Shown piece after piece: positions 16,409 to 25,412 of a stretch of DNA of 64,000 nt (position 1 is the first letter of the stretch; every line of letters begins with the position of its first letter). The notes below the pieces were generated by a model. That model made no database searches. It was not told where the DNA came from and was given only the letters and a program-made list of their open reading frames with translations. Source of the DNA: G963422745 sp965214285 (lineage in GTDB: Bacteria; Actinomycetota; Acidimicrobiia; Acidimicrobiales; Aldehydirespiratoraceae); assembly GCA_965214285.1 (NCBI GenBank), contig OZ243946.1, positions 744,001 through 808,000 of the forward strand, given 5' to 3'. The position numbers and the translations under genes were made by a program.

Positions 16409-17977
16409 GTGCGGCCCCCGACCCAGCGACCCAGGACACGGCTGAGGATCCGGCTGAGGACGCGACCGAGGACGCGACCGAGGCTCCGGCGCAGGCAGCT
16501 CCGAGCCGTCCTGGTGGTCATGGCGCTGCTCGCCCCGGCGCTGGCGACCGCCGGGCCTGCGGCGAGCCAGGACGGCGGCGAGCTGGCCCGGCTCGAAGGC
16601 GAGCGCAGCCGGTTGGCCGCCGAGATCGCCGCCAAGGACGACCAGATCACCGGGATCGAGGGCGAGCTGGCCGACCTGGAGGCCCTGATCGTGCGCCGGC
16701 GGGGCGTGATCGCCGTGGTCGGCGACAAGCTGGAACGCACTGTGGACCAGCGCCGCCTGCCGGCTCGCATCCGCTCGGAGACGCTGCTCGCCGACTTCAC
16801 CGGCAGCGGCCGCGAGGACTACCTGTCGGAGATCTTCGTGCTGGAGGGCAACGAAAAGCCCGCCCGCAACCGTGAGCTCTACGCGGCGGTGATCGACCAT
16901 GCCCAGGCGAGGGTCGACGCAATCGACGAACGGCTGCGCTCGCTGGCCGGCGAGCTCGACGATGCCGAGGCCGCCCTCGGCGAGGCCCGTGCCGGCCGTG
17001 ACGCCAGCGATGCTGCGCTGGCCGCGGCCCGCAGCGAACGGGCCGCTCTGGCCGCCGAACTGGAGGACGTCGAGGAGCGCATCGAGGATCTCAAGGCCCG
17101 CCAGACCAGGGCGCTGCTCACGGGGCTGGTGATCTACGACAGCATCAACCGCCCGGCGCTGACCGTGAAGATCGACAACGCGCCCAAGGCCCGACCGCAG
17201 GCCGGCATCAACGGGGCCGACATCGTGTTCGTCGAGCTGGTCGAGGGCGGGCTCACCCGCCTGGCCGCCGTGTTCCATTCCCAGATTCCGTCGGAGGTCG
17301 GCCCCGTGCGCTCGATGCGTACTGGCGACTTCGACCTGCTGGCCCAGTTCAACTCCCCGCTGTTCGCCAACTCCGGCGGCAACCGGGTCACCCGCCGTTA
17401 CCTCGCCGAGTCGACTCTGGTGGACGTGGGCGTCAACGCCATGTTCCGCCACTACTACCGCACGTCGCGCCCGGCCCCGCACAACCTCTACACCAACCCC
17501 GGCAACCTGTGGGCGGCTGCTGCCGGCTCGGGCTTCGACAGCGGGCTGCCGTCTGCCATCTTCGCCTTCCGAGACTCGGCCGACGCCGGTCCCTCCGGCG
17601 ATCAGGTCAACGGGGTGACGATCAACTACGGCGCGACCCGGGTGGGCTACCGCTGGGACGGCAGCGGCTGGCTGCGCACCCAGGACGGCACGGCGACGGC
17701 GGACTCCGCGGGCACGCGGGTGGCGCCGACGACGGTGATCGTGCAGTTCACCGACTACCGGGTGTCCGAGGCCGACGCCGAGTCGCCCGAGGCGATATCG
17801 GTGGGCGAGGGCGAAGCCTGGATCCTCACCGACGGGCGGCTCGTCAAGGGCCGCTGGAGCAGGCCCGGAGTCGGCGACACCACCCGCTATCTCGACGCCG
17901 CCGGCAACGAGGTGCGGATCCTGCCGGGGCGCACCTGGATCGAGATGCCCCGGCCCAACTCGGCCAGCGCATCCTGA
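16409..17977 (+). CDS. DUF3048 (YerB-like) domain protein with coiled-coil N-terminus
   Basis: About 522 residues. An unusually Arg-rich leader (tandem RTRPRTRPRLRR-type repeats) precedes a hydrophobic export segment (LRAVLVVMALLAPALATAG). A coiled coil follows (about 55-230, heptad-like Ala/Glu/Leu with ELARLEGERSRLAAEIAAK). The C-terminal DUF3048 region (about 245-520) contains VKIDNAPKARPQAGINGADI, VGPVRSMRTGDFDL and the late GRLVKGRWSR motif. DUF3048 proteins are extracytoplasmic and of poorly known function. The usual lipobox is not obvious here. The Arg codons lie in short GAGGACGCGACC-like repeats, a sign of recent slippage. Confidence 0.82.
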   Translation: MRPPTQRPRTRLRIRLRTRPRTRPRLRRRQLRAVLVVMALLAPALATAGPAASQDGGELARLEGERSRLAAEIAAKDDQITGIEGELADLEALIVRRRGVIAVVGDKLERTVDQRRLPARIRSETLLADFTGSGREDYLSEIFVLEGNEKPARNRELYAAVIDHAQARVDAIDERLRSLAGELDDAEAALGEARAGRDASDAALAAARSERAALAAELEDVEERIEDLKARQTRALLTGLVIYDSINRPALTVKIDNAPKARPQAGINGADIVFVELVEGGLTRLAAVFHSQIPSEVGPVRSMRTGDFDLLAQFNSPLFANSGGNRVTRRYLAESTLVDVGVNAMFRHYYRTSRPAPHNLYTNPGNLWAAAAGSGFDSGLPSAIFAFRDSADAGPSGDQVNGVTINYGATRVGYRWDGSGWLRTQDGTATADSAGTRVAPTTVIVQFTDYRVSEADAESPEAISVGEGEAWILTDGRLVKGRWSRPGVGDTTRYLDAAGNEVRILPGRTWIEMPRPNSASAS

Positions 17978-18077
17978 GCCCGCCTGCTGAGCCCGAGTCG
18001 CAGGTGTCGAGAGCGCCGTTGGACTCGATGATGTCTTTGGCGTGGGGTGCCTGCCGGCAGCAGAGCCGGGATGGCCC

Positions 18078-18803
18078 TCAGGGTTCGGCCTCGGGCTCGG
18101 CGCTGTCGTACATGTAGCCGATGCGGCGCACGGTCACGATGCGCTGCGGGTCCTGGGGGTCGGCCTCGATCTTGGCCCGAAGGCGCTTCACGTGGACGTC
18201 GAGCGTCTTGGTGCTGCCCACGTGGTCGAAGCCCCACACCCGGTCCATCAGCGTCTGGCGGGTGACCACCCGGCCGGCGTTCTCGATCAGCAGCGCCAGC
18301 ACCTCGAACTCCTTGCGCGCCAGCGCCAGCGGCTCGCCGTCGGCTGACGCCTCGCGGCGGTCGCGGTCCACCACCACCCCGCCGACGCTGATTCGCCCGC
18401 CCGCGGCGCTGCGGCGAGTCGAGGCCCGCCGCAGCACCGTGCGCATCCGCGCTACCAGCTCCCGCACCCGATACGGCTTGGCCACGTAGTCGTCGGCGCC
18501 GATCTCGAGGCCGACCACCGTGTCGATCTCGGACCCGCGCGCCGACACCATGATCACCGGCGTGTCGCCGGCTGCCCTGATGCGCCGGCACACGTCGATG
18601 CCCGAGATGCGGGGCAGCATCACGTCCAACAGCACCAGGTCGAAGGGCCGCGACTCGAACATCGCCAGCGCCTGCTCGCCGTCGCCGGCCACGTCCACCA
18701 CGAACCCCTCGGCACCCAGCGCCACGCTCAGCCCCTCGGTGAAGGCCGGCTCGTCGTCGACGACCAGCACCCGGTACGGGCCGGCCTCGGGCTCGCTGCT
18801 CAC
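18078..18803 (-). CDS. OmpR/PhoB-type response regulator (phosphate regulon)
   Basis: A 241-residue two-component regulator. The receiver domain has acidic residues in VVDDEPAF, the phospho-acceptor Asp in LVLLDVMLP, and Lys in ADDYVAKPYRVRE. The C-terminal winged helix contains RKEFEVLALLIENAGRVVTR and VKRLRAKIEADPQDPQRIVTVRRIGY. It lies divergent to pstS across a PHO box, so it most likely is the PhoB/RegX3/PhoP-type activator of that operon; the partner kinase is probably 24039-25334. The GTG at 18803 is chosen. The open frame to 18911 would run through the operator region. Confidence 0.9.
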   Translation of the reverse strand: MSSEPEAGPYRVLVVDDEPAFTEGLSVALGAEGFVVDVAGDGEQALAMFESRPFDLVLLDVMLPRISGIDVCRRIRAAGDTPVIMVSARGSEIDTVVGLEIGADDYVAKPYRVRELVARMRTVLRRASTRRSAAGGRISVGGVVVDRDRREASADGEPLALARKEFEVLALLIENAGRVVTRQTLMDRVWGFDHVGSTKTLDVHVKRLRAKIEADPQDPQRIVTVRRIGYMYDSAEPEAEP

Positions 18804-18851
18804 GCCCTCATTGTGGCCCGTGGCAGCGCCCAGGCCCTGATGGTGGCGCCG

Positions 18852-18890
18852 GTTCACCGAAAGTTCACCGCAGTTGGCCGACTGTTCAGC
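18852..18890. promoter_or_regulatory. PHO box (direct repeats for the phosphate response regulator)
   Basis: GTTCACC occurs at 18852-18858 and 18863-18869, exactly 11 nt apart. Diverged units GTTGGCC (18873) and GTTCAGC (18884) follow at 10 and 11 nt. Actinobacterial PhoP is known to bind 11-nt direct repeats with GTTCACC. The site lies between the regulator gene and pstS, about 45 nt before the pstS start. Confidence 0.8.
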
Positions 18891-18922
18891 GGGATCGCCG
18901 CAGCCCAGCAACCAGGCGTGCC

Positions 18923-18928
18923 TAGCTT
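18923..18928 (+). promoter_or_regulatory. -10-like box of pstS
   Basis: TAGCTT ends 7 nt before the pstS ATG at 18936 and about 33 nt after the last PHO-box unit. This geometry suits activation of a leaderless promoter. Confidence 0.5.
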
Positions 18929-18935
18929 GCGGCTC

Positions 18936-20000
18936 ATGAACAAACCAGCATGCAACATCCGCCCTCGACGCCGACGGCTCGCCCTCTGGGCGCTCGTCGC
19001 GGCGTTCGCCCTGATCGCAGCCGCCTGCGGCAGCGACGACAGCGACTCCGGCTCGGCGTCGGGCGGCGACAGCGGCGCAGCCGACACAGGGTCCGCGGCC
19101 ACGATGTTCGGCGAGGTCTTCATCTCGGGATCGTCCACGGTCGAGCCCATCTCGATCCGGGTGGCCGAGCTCTTCGAGGACGCCGCGCCCGACGTGTCGG
19201 TCTCCGTGGACGGGCCCGGCACCGGCGACGGCTTCAAGCTGTTCTGCGCAGGCGAGACCGACATCTCCGACGCATCACGCCAGATCAAGCCCGCCGAGCT
19301 GGCGGACTGCTTCGCTAATGGGATCGAGCGGATCGTGGAGCTCAAGGTCGGCATCGACGGCATCGCCGTGATGACCAACGCCGCCAACGACGCCGTGGAG
19401 TGCCTCAGCTTCGCCCAGCTCTTCGACCTGATCGGGCCGGCCGCCGAGGGCACGTCGAGTTGGGCAGAGGCGTCGCCGGGCCTGCCCGATGTGCCTCTCG
19501 ACGTGTTCGGCCCCGGCGAGGAGTCCGGCACCTTCGACTCGTTCCTGGAGATCGTGTTCGAGGATCTGGCCGAGGAGCACGGCCTGGAGGCCACCACCCG
19601 CACCGACTACAGCCCGTCGGGCGACGACAACGTCATCCTGCAGGGCCTGCAGTCCAGCGACACCAGCCTGGGCTGGGTCGGCTTCGCCTTCGCCGTCAAC
19701 GCGAGCGGCGTGCGCCTGATCCCGATCGACGGCGGCGACGGCAGCTGCGTGGAGGCCACGCCCGCCTCGATCGCCTCCAACGAATACCCGATCAGCCGCG
19801 ACCTGTGGATCTACGTCAACGTCGACCGTGCCGAGGCCAACCCCGCCGTGGTCGCCTACGTGGACTACTACGTGACCGCCGCAGGGCTCGAGCGGGCAGT
19901 GGCCGAGGTCGGCTATGTGCCCCTCACCGATGCCGCGGCCGCCGAGACCGCCGAGCGCTGGGACAGCCGGATGCTCTTGGCCGCGCCCGAGGGCTCCTAG
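18936..20000 (+). CDS. pstS: Phosphate-binding lipoprotein PstS
   Basis: A 354-residue periplasmic-type phosphate receptor. The lipoprotein signal ends in LIAAACGS with the Cys at about residue 29, followed by a Ser/Gly/Asp linker. The phosphate-binding signature ISGSSTVEPIS is near residue 66, and DISDASRQIK and PGEESGTFDSF are further ligand-loop segments typical of the family. It is the first gene of the pst operon and delivers phosphate to PstCA. Confidence 0.95.
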   Translation: MNKPACNIRPRRRRLALWALVAAFALIAAACGSDDSDSGSASGGDSGAADTGSAATMFGEVFISGSSTVEPISIRVAELFEDAAPDVSVSVDGPGTGDGFKLFCAGETDISDASRQIKPAELADCFANGIERIVELKVGIDGIAVMTNAANDAVECLSFAQLFDLIGPAAEGTSSWAEASPGLPDVPLDVFGPGEESGTFDSFLEIVFEDLAEEHGLEATTRTDYSPSGDDNVILQGLQSSDTSLGWVGFAFAVNASGVRLIPIDGGDGSCVEATPASIASNEYPISRDLWIYVNVDRAEANPAVVAYVDYYVTAAGLERAVAEVGYVPLTDAAAAETAERWDSRMLLAAPEGS

Positions 20001-20051
20001 AGTTGGCGCGACCGCGATCCGCCTAGCACCGAGTAGTCCTGTAGGCATCCA

Positions 20052-21209
20052 GTGACCGACACCACGGCAGGCGCTACAGTGCCGGCGGCGCTCACGCCTC
20101 AGATGCTGCGGATCGCGCCGAGGCGGCGCAGTCGCGAGGTGCTGATCCGCTGGGTGCTCTTCGTGGCCGCCCTGGTGTCGGTCCTGGTGAGCGCGCTCAT
20201 CCTGTGGACCCTGTTCAGCGAGGCATGGACGTTCATCGCCGAGGTCGCCTGGGCCGACACCTGGGGGCAGGCCGGCTGGTTCCCCCGCCGCGGCCTCTAC
20301 GACATCCCCACCATCGTCGTGCCCACCCTCATCATCACCGCCATCGCCATGCTGGTGGCAGGGCCGCTGGGCCTCGGCGCTGCGGTGTATCTCTCCGAGT
20401 ACGCCAGGCCGCGGGTGCGCTCGCTGCTCAAGCCGGTCCTGGAAGTGCTGGCGGGCATCCCGTCGGTGGTGCTGGGCTTCTTCGCCCTCACCTGGGTGGC
20501 GCCCAACATCGTGGGCCGCATCGGCAAGCCGGCGCTGCTGGCCGTGGGCCTCACGGTGCTGGGCGGCTATGCGCTGGCCGCCGTACTGCTGGCGCGCTGG
20601 CGCTACAAGCACTGCCGTGAGCGTCCCGGCGACCAGTCGGCGTATCTCGGTTTCGCGGCGCTGGCGGCCGCGCTGTCGCTGGCCTTCGTCGGCTACGTGG
20701 TCTGGCTGCTCGACATCGTCGAGGACTTCGCCCCGGCCAAGGCGGGCTCGATGGCCGCGGCCGGCATAGGCGTGGGCCTGCTGTCGATCCCGCTGGTGGC
20801 GTCGGTGTCCGAGGACGCAATGGCGGCGGTTCCCGAGGATCTCAGGCAGGCCTCGGCCGGCCTCGGGGCGCGCAAGCTGGCCACCTCCACGCGCATCGTG
20901 GTGCCGGCGGCGATCTCGGGGATCGTGGCGGCCTTCATCGTGGCCACCTCACGGGCCATCGGCGAGACCATGGTGGTGTTCCTGGCCGCGGGCGTGGCCG
21001 ACGCCGCCCGCTACGCCGACTCGCCTTTCGAGGGCGGCATGACCATGACCGCGGCCATGGCGTCGCTGGCGTCGGGCACCGACAGCGTGGTCGGCGAGGG
21101 GCTCACCTTCCAGAGCCTGTACTTCGTGGGCCTGCTGCTGTTCGCGATCACGCTCAGCCTCAACGTGGTCGCGGCGCGCTTCGTGGCCCGAGTGCGGGAG
21201 CAGTACTGA
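20052..21209 (+). CDS. pstC: Phosphate ABC transporter permease PstC
   Basis: A 385-residue membrane protein with six or more hydrophobic segments. Family landmarks are the GPLGLGAAVYLSEYA segment, VLEVLAGIPSVVLGFFAL, and the EAA-type ATPase contact loop near DLRQASAGLGARKLAT followed by SRAIGETM. It is somewhat longer than typical PstC because of a central loop (CRERPGDQSAYLG) between membrane segments. GTG start at 20052. Confidence 0.95.
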   Translation: MTDTTAGATVPAALTPQMLRIAPRRRSREVLIRWVLFVAALVSVLVSALILWTLFSEAWTFIAEVAWADTWGQAGWFPRRGLYDIPTIVVPTLIITAIAMLVAGPLGLGAAVYLSEYARPRVRSLLKPVLEVLAGIPSVVLGFFALTWVAPNIVGRIGKPALLAVGLTVLGGYALAAVLLARWRYKHCRERPGDQSAYLGFAALAAALSLAFVGYVVWLLDIVEDFAPAKAGSMAAAGIGVGLLSIPLVASVSEDAMAAVPEDLRQASAGLGARKLATSTRIVVPAAISGIVAAFIVATSRAIGETMVVFLAAGVADAARYADSPFEGGMTMTAAMASLASGTDSVVGEGLTFQSLYFVGLLLFAITLSLNVVAARFVARVREQY

Positions 21210-21269
21210 GGATGCAGCGATGAGAGCAATGAGAGCAGCGATGAGCACAAAGAGAACGAGGGCGCCGCT

Positions 21270-22232
21270 GTGATCTCCCGGATCATGGACGACAGGTCCA
21301 AGGAGGCGATCGCGGCCTCGCTGAAGGGCCGCCGCATCGACACCCGCGGCCTGCTGTTCCGCACGCTGCTGCAGGCCGCCATGATGCTGATCCTGGTGCT
21401 CTTGGCCGTGCTGTTGATCACGGTCTTCGCCGACGGCTGGAGCCAGTTCGGCCGGCGTCTCGGCGACTTCCTGAGCGGCACGCTGCGCTCGCGATCCGAC
21501 GACGCCGGGCTGGGCGTTCACCAGGGCATCTACGGCTCGCTGTGGATCGCCGTGATCGTGGCGCTGCTGGCCTTCCCGATCGGCATCGCCGCGGCGCTGT
21601 ACCTGGAGGAGTACGCGCCCCGCAACCGCCTGACCGCCTTCATCGAGGTGAACATCCGCAACCTCGCCGGCGTGCCCTCGGTGGTGTACGGGCTGCTGGG
21701 CCTGGCGATCCTGGTCAACGGCGACGTGTTCGGCCTCGACCGCCTGACCGGCGGGCGCAGCACCCTCTCGGCGGGGATCACCATGGCGGTGCTGGTGCTG
21801 CCGATCGTGATCATCACCTCAGGCGAGGCCTTCCGGGCGGTGCCCAATGCGCTGCGCGAGGGCGCATACGGCGTGGGCGCGACTCGCTCGGAGATGATCC
21901 GCTCGCAGGTGCTGCCCTATGCGGCGCCGGGCATCCTCACCGGCACGCTGCTGTCGATCGCCCGTGCGGTGGGCGAGGCAGCGCCGCTGATCCTGGTCGG
22001 CGCGGTCACCGGGCGCCTCGGCGACAACCCGGCCCTGCTGGATGTGAGCGCCCTGGACGACCGCTTCACCGCCCTGCCCATGGTGATCGCCACCTGGACC
22101 CAGCAGTCCGGTCGCGACGGGGGGTTTGCAGCAGCGGCCGCAGGTGCCATTGTTGTGCTGCTGGTGCTGGTGTTGCTGATGAACTCCGCGGCCCTGGGGC
22201 TGCGCAATCGTTTCGAGAAGAAGAGAGGCTGA
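21270..22232 (+). CDS. pstA: Phosphate ABC transporter permease PstA
   Basis: A 320-residue permease. The landmarks are FPIGIAAALYLEEYAP, NIRNLAGVPSVVYGLLGLAI, the contact loop LREGAYGVGATRSEMIRSQV, and ARAVGEAAPLILVGA. GTG at 21270 is the first start; an ATG six codons further is possible. The 60-nt gap after pstC has short GATGAGAGCA-like repeats and no other feature. Confidence 0.95.
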   Translation: MISRIMDDRSKEAIAASLKGRRIDTRGLLFRTLLQAAMMLILVLLAVLLITVFADGWSQFGRRLGDFLSGTLRSRSDDAGLGVHQGIYGSLWIAVIVALLAFPIGIAAALYLEEYAPRNRLTAFIEVNIRNLAGVPSVVYGLLGLAILVNGDVFGLDRLTGGRSTLSAGITMAVLVLPIVIITSGEAFRAVPNALREGAYGVGATRSEMIRSQVLPYAAPGILTGTLLSIARAVGEAAPLILVGAVTGRLGDNPALLDVSALDDRFTALPMVIATWTQQSGRDGGFAAAAAGAIVVLLVLVLLMNSAALGLRNRFEKKRG

Positions 22233-22239
22233 CAGGCCC

Positions 22240-23244
22240 ATGACCGATGCCGTCGCCCGCCAGGCCGACAGCCCGCCCGCGGCGTCGCCGGCCGGCGAGT
22301 TGGCGCCGGCTGCCGGGTCCGAAGAGGCGCCTGCCGTCGTGACGCAGCAGCCTGCAGCCGCCGCGTCCGTCCAGCCTGCCGGGCCCGGCGAGGCGCCTGC
22401 CGTCGTGACGCAGCAGCCTGCAGCCGCCGCGTCCGCCGAGCCCGCAGTCGCCGCGTCCGCCGAGCCTGCCGCGGTGTTCCACACCAAGGATCTCAACGTC
22501 TACTACGGCTCGTTCCGGGCGGTGCGCGACGTGTCCTTCGACGTGGCACGCCACGAGATCACCGCTCTGATCGGCCCGTCGGGCTGCGGCAAGACCACCG
22601 TGCTGCGCTGCTACAACCGCATGAACGACCTCATCGACGGGGCCAGGGTCACCGGCACCATCGAGTACCACGGCGTCGACCTCTACCACGAGCAGGTCGA
22701 TGCCGTGGAGGTGCGGCGGCGCATCGGCATGGTGTTCCAGAAGCCCAACCCGTTCCCCAAGTCGATCTACGACAACGTGGCCTACGGGCCGCGGGTCGCC
22801 GGCCGCAAGAAGGGCCTGGACGAGACCGTGGAGATCTCGCTCACAAAGGCCGCCCTGTGGGACGAGGTGAAGGACCGCCTCAACGACTCCGCATACGGCC
22901 TCTCGGGCGGCCAGCAGCAGCGGCTCTGCATCGCCCGAGCCATCGCCGTGGACCCCGACGTGCTGCTGATGGACGAGCCCTGCTCGGCGCTCGACCCCAT
23001 CGCCACCGCCCGCATCGAGGATCTGATGCAGGAGATCAAGCGCGAGTACACCATCGTGATCGTCACCCACAACATGCAGCAGGCCGCACGGGTCAGCGAC
23101 AAGACGGCGTTCTTCACTGCCGAGGCCCGTGCCGAGGACGACACCCGCACCGGCGTCCTCGTGGAGTGCAACCGCACCGACGTGATCTTCTCCAACCCGT
23201 CCGACGAGCGAACCGAGAACTACGTGACCGGCAGGTTCGGCTGA
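22240..23244 (+). CDS. pstB: Phosphate ABC transporter ATPase PstB with N-terminal extension
   Basis: A 334-residue protein. The ATPase core starts near residue 85 and has Walker A GPSGCGKTT, signature LSGGQQQR, Walker B VLLMDEP and the switch His in VTHNMQQ. The core matches PstB in length (about 250 residues). The first 84 residues are an Ala/Pro/Glu-rich extension made partly of two exact 46-bp DNA repeats. The extension is unlikely to be catalytic. The start ATG is 7 nt after pstA, so it is in the same operon. Confidence 0.94.
   Translation: MTDAVARQADSPPAASPAGELAPAAGSEEAPAVVTQQPAAAASVQPAGPGEAPAVVTQQPAAAASAEPAVAASAEPAAVFHTKDLNVYYGSFRAVRDVSFDVARHEITALIGPSGCGKTTVLRCYNRMNDLIDGARVTGTIEYHGVDLYHEQVDAVEVRRRIGMVFQKPNPFPKSIYDNVAYGPRVAGRKKGLDETVEISLTKAALWDEVKDRLNDSAYGLSGGQQQRLCIARAIAVDPDVLLMDEPCSALDPIATARIEDLMQEIKREYTIVIVTHNMQQAARVSDKTAFFTAEARAEDDTRTGVLVECNRTDVIFSNPSDERTENYVTGRFG
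22324..22435 (+). repeat. Two 46-bp direct repeats in the pstB 5' end
   Basis: 22324-22369 and 22390-22435 are identical (starting GAGGCGCCTGCC, ending GCCGCGTCCG) with a 66-nt period, encoding EAPAVVTQQPAAAAS twice. A shorter GTCGCCGCGTCCGCCGAGCC unit follows. Confidence 0.9.
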
Positions 23245-23278
23245 GCGACCGTGACAGAGCAGCAGTGACCAGGCAGCG

Positions 23279-23998
23279 ATGACAGAGCAATCACGCAGGA
23301 CATTCCACGAGGATCTCGAGTCGGTCCGAGACCTGATCGTGCAGCTCGGCGCCGAATCCGCCGAGGCAGTGGCACGGGCCACGCAGACTCTGCTGGAGGG
23401 CAATCTCCGCGGTGCGCAGGCCGTGATCGACGGCAACGAGAGCATCCTCGGCGCCGCTTTCGAGATCGAGGAGAGCTGCCAGCGGCTGCTGGCGCTGCAA
23501 CAGCCCATGGCCATCGACCTGCGCCGCATCATGGCCGCCACCTGGATCGCCGCTGAGCTGGTGCGCGTCGGCGGCTTGGCGGCCAACATCTGCAAGGGCA
23601 CGCGGCGCATCTTCGGGGCCAGCCTCTCGCCGAGGATCCGGGGCCTGATCGCAGAGATGAACGAGGAATCGCTGCGCCTGACACGCCTCGCGGTGGACGC
23701 CTACGTGGAGGAAGACGCAGGCCTGGCGGCGGCCCTGGAGGACATCGACGACCGCCTCGACTCGCTGCACCGCAGCCTGGTGCGCACGATCATCGAGGAG
23801 CAGGGCGAGGGCGGCCTGTCGATCCAGCCGGCGGTGCAGCTGGCGCTGATCGCCCGCTACTACGAGCGGATCGGCGACCACGCCGTGAACATCGGCGAGC
23901 GCACCTGCTATCTGGTCTCGGGCTGGACGCTGGAGCAAGGCCCCATGGCCGAGGACGAACAGCCAGACGCTGCCGCCGACAGCCCAGACGCGCAGTGA
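23279..23998 (+). CDS. phoU: Phosphate signalling protein PhoU
   Basis: A 239-residue all-alpha protein with the two-fold PhoU repeat. The metal-cluster helices are visible as MAIDLRRIMAATWIAAELVRVG in the first half and LIARYYERIGDHAVNIGER in the second. PhoU links Pst activity to the sensor kinase and keeps the regulon off when phosphate is plentiful. It lies between pstB and the kinase gene, matching this role. The acidic tail after residue 220 is not conserved. Confidence 0.94.
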   Translation: MTEQSRRTFHEDLESVRDLIVQLGAESAEAVARATQTLLEGNLRGAQAVIDGNESILGAAFEIEESCQRLLALQQPMAIDLRRIMAATWIAAELVRVGGLAANICKGTRRIFGASLSPRIRGLIAEMNEESLRLTRLAVDAYVEEDAGLAAALEDIDDRLDSLHRSLVRTIIEEQGEGGLSIQPAVQLALIARYYERIGDHAVNIGERTCYLVSGWTLEQGPMAEDEQPDAAADSPDAQ

Positions 23999-24038
23999 GC
24001 CCGTTGGGCACGGTGGCCGGCGGGCTGAGGCCGCTGCC

Positions 24039-25334
24039 GTGACAGTCCTGGCGGTGATCGGCGCCCTGGCGGCAGGGGCGCTGGCGGCCCTTGCCATCCA
24101 GCGGGTCCGCTTCGCAGCGCTGGCCCGTGCCGCGGCCGCAGACGCCGGAGACGGCGCCGGCAGCGGCGGCTCGCGGTCGCCGACCGACGTGGCGGAGCGG
24201 CTGCTGCGCCGCAGCCGGCAGGCCGAGGCGGCGCTGGGCGAGGCATCCTCGGCGCTGCAGCAGCTCCGGGGCGGCATCGACGAGCTGCCGGTCGGCGTGG
24301 TGCTGTGCGATCCGGACGGCAACGAGATCGTGCGCAACCGCCGGGCGGTCGAGCTCGCCGGCGCCGGTCTCGGCGAGGCGCTTGTCGCCAAGGCCGTCGA
24401 CGAGCTGCTTGCCGAGGCCCGCAGCGGCCGGGCGGGCTCGCGTCAGGTGGAGCTGACCCAGTCGCGCCACGCCTATGCGGTCTCAGCCGTGCCGCTGCTG
24501 GCAGCCAGCGGCGGCTCGAGCGCCGACGGGGGCTCCGGCGTCGACACCGGCGGCCGCGGCGAACTGCTCGGTGCTGTGGCGCTGGTGCGCGACGTCACCG
24601 AGGAGCTGCGGGTGGAGCGGGTCCGCCGCGACTTCGTGGCCAACGTCAGCCACGAGCTGAAGACCCCGATCGGGGCGCTGGCCCTGCTCACCGAGGCCCT
24701 GACCGCAAAGGTCCAGGCGCCCGACGCCGACCCTGAGGCGTCGCTGTTGGCCGAGCGCATCCACAACCAGGTCGAGCGGGTGACCCGCACCATCGACGAC
24801 CTGATGATGCTCAGCTACATCGAGGACGGCACAGACCACCTCGACGAGACGGCCGACCTCGCTGCGGCGGCGGCGGGCGCCATCGAGCGCATCTCCGAGG
24901 CTGCCGACCAGCACGGCGTGCAGGTGATGCCCCCGGAGGCAACCGCTGCCTCGGCTTTGGTGCGAGGCTCGACGGTGCAGCTCGAGTCGGCCTTGTTCAA
25001 CCTGCTGGACAACGCCGTGAAGTTCAGCAAGCCCGGCGATGCCGTGATCGTCTCTGTGAACTGCGAGCCCGACCGGGTCGGCGTGAGCGTGGCGGACCAC
25101 GGGATCGGCATCCCCGAGCCCGAGCACGACCGCATCTTCGAGCGCTTCTACCGGGTCGACAGCGCCCGCAGCCGCGACAGCGGCGGCACCGGGCTGGGCC
25201 TGTCGGTGGTGCGCCACGTGGTGATCAACCACGGCGGCGACCTGCGGGTCAGCTCGCGCGAGGGCGCCGGGTCCGTGTTCACGCTCAGCTTCCCGCGAGC
25301 CGACCCGCCCGACACGGGCGGCGGCCGACAGTGA
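24039..25334 (+). CDS. PhoR/SenX3-type sensor histidine kinase
   Basis: A 431-residue kinase. It has one N-terminal membrane helix (VLAVIGALAAGALAALAIQ) and a PAS-like region (about 80-180). The HisKA dimerisation helix carries the phospho-acceptor in FVANVSHELKTPIGAL. The ATPase domain has the N box NLLDNAVKFS, G1 VADHGIGIP, an F-box-like IFERFYRVD, and G2 GGTGLGL. It is the last gene of the pst-phoU run and is presumed to phosphorylate the regulator encoded at 18078-18803. Confidence 0.92.
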   Translation: MTVLAVIGALAAGALAALAIQRVRFAALARAAAADAGDGAGSGGSRSPTDVAERLLRRSRQAEAALGEASSALQQLRGGIDELPVGVVLCDPDGNEIVRNRRAVELAGAGLGEALVAKAVDELLAEARSGRAGSRQVELTQSRHAYAVSAVPLLAASGGSSADGGSGVDTGGRGELLGAVALVRDVTEELRVERVRRDFVANVSHELKTPIGALALLTEALTAKVQAPDADPEASLLAERIHNQVERVTRTIDDLMMLSYIEDGTDHLDETADLAAAAAGAIERISEAADQHGVQVMPPEATAASALVRGSTVQLESALFNLLDNAVKFSKPGDAVIVSVNCEPDRVGVSVADHGIGIPEPEHDRIFERFYRVDSARSRDSGGTGLGLSVVRHVVINHGGDLRVSSREGAGSVFTLSFPRADPPDTGGGRQ

Positions 25335-25412
25335 CCGTTGTCTGCGTGTTTGCAGCCAGGTTGCATTCCGGTTACGAAGTGACGGTGAAACCGCTTGCAC
25401 CGCAGGACGCCG

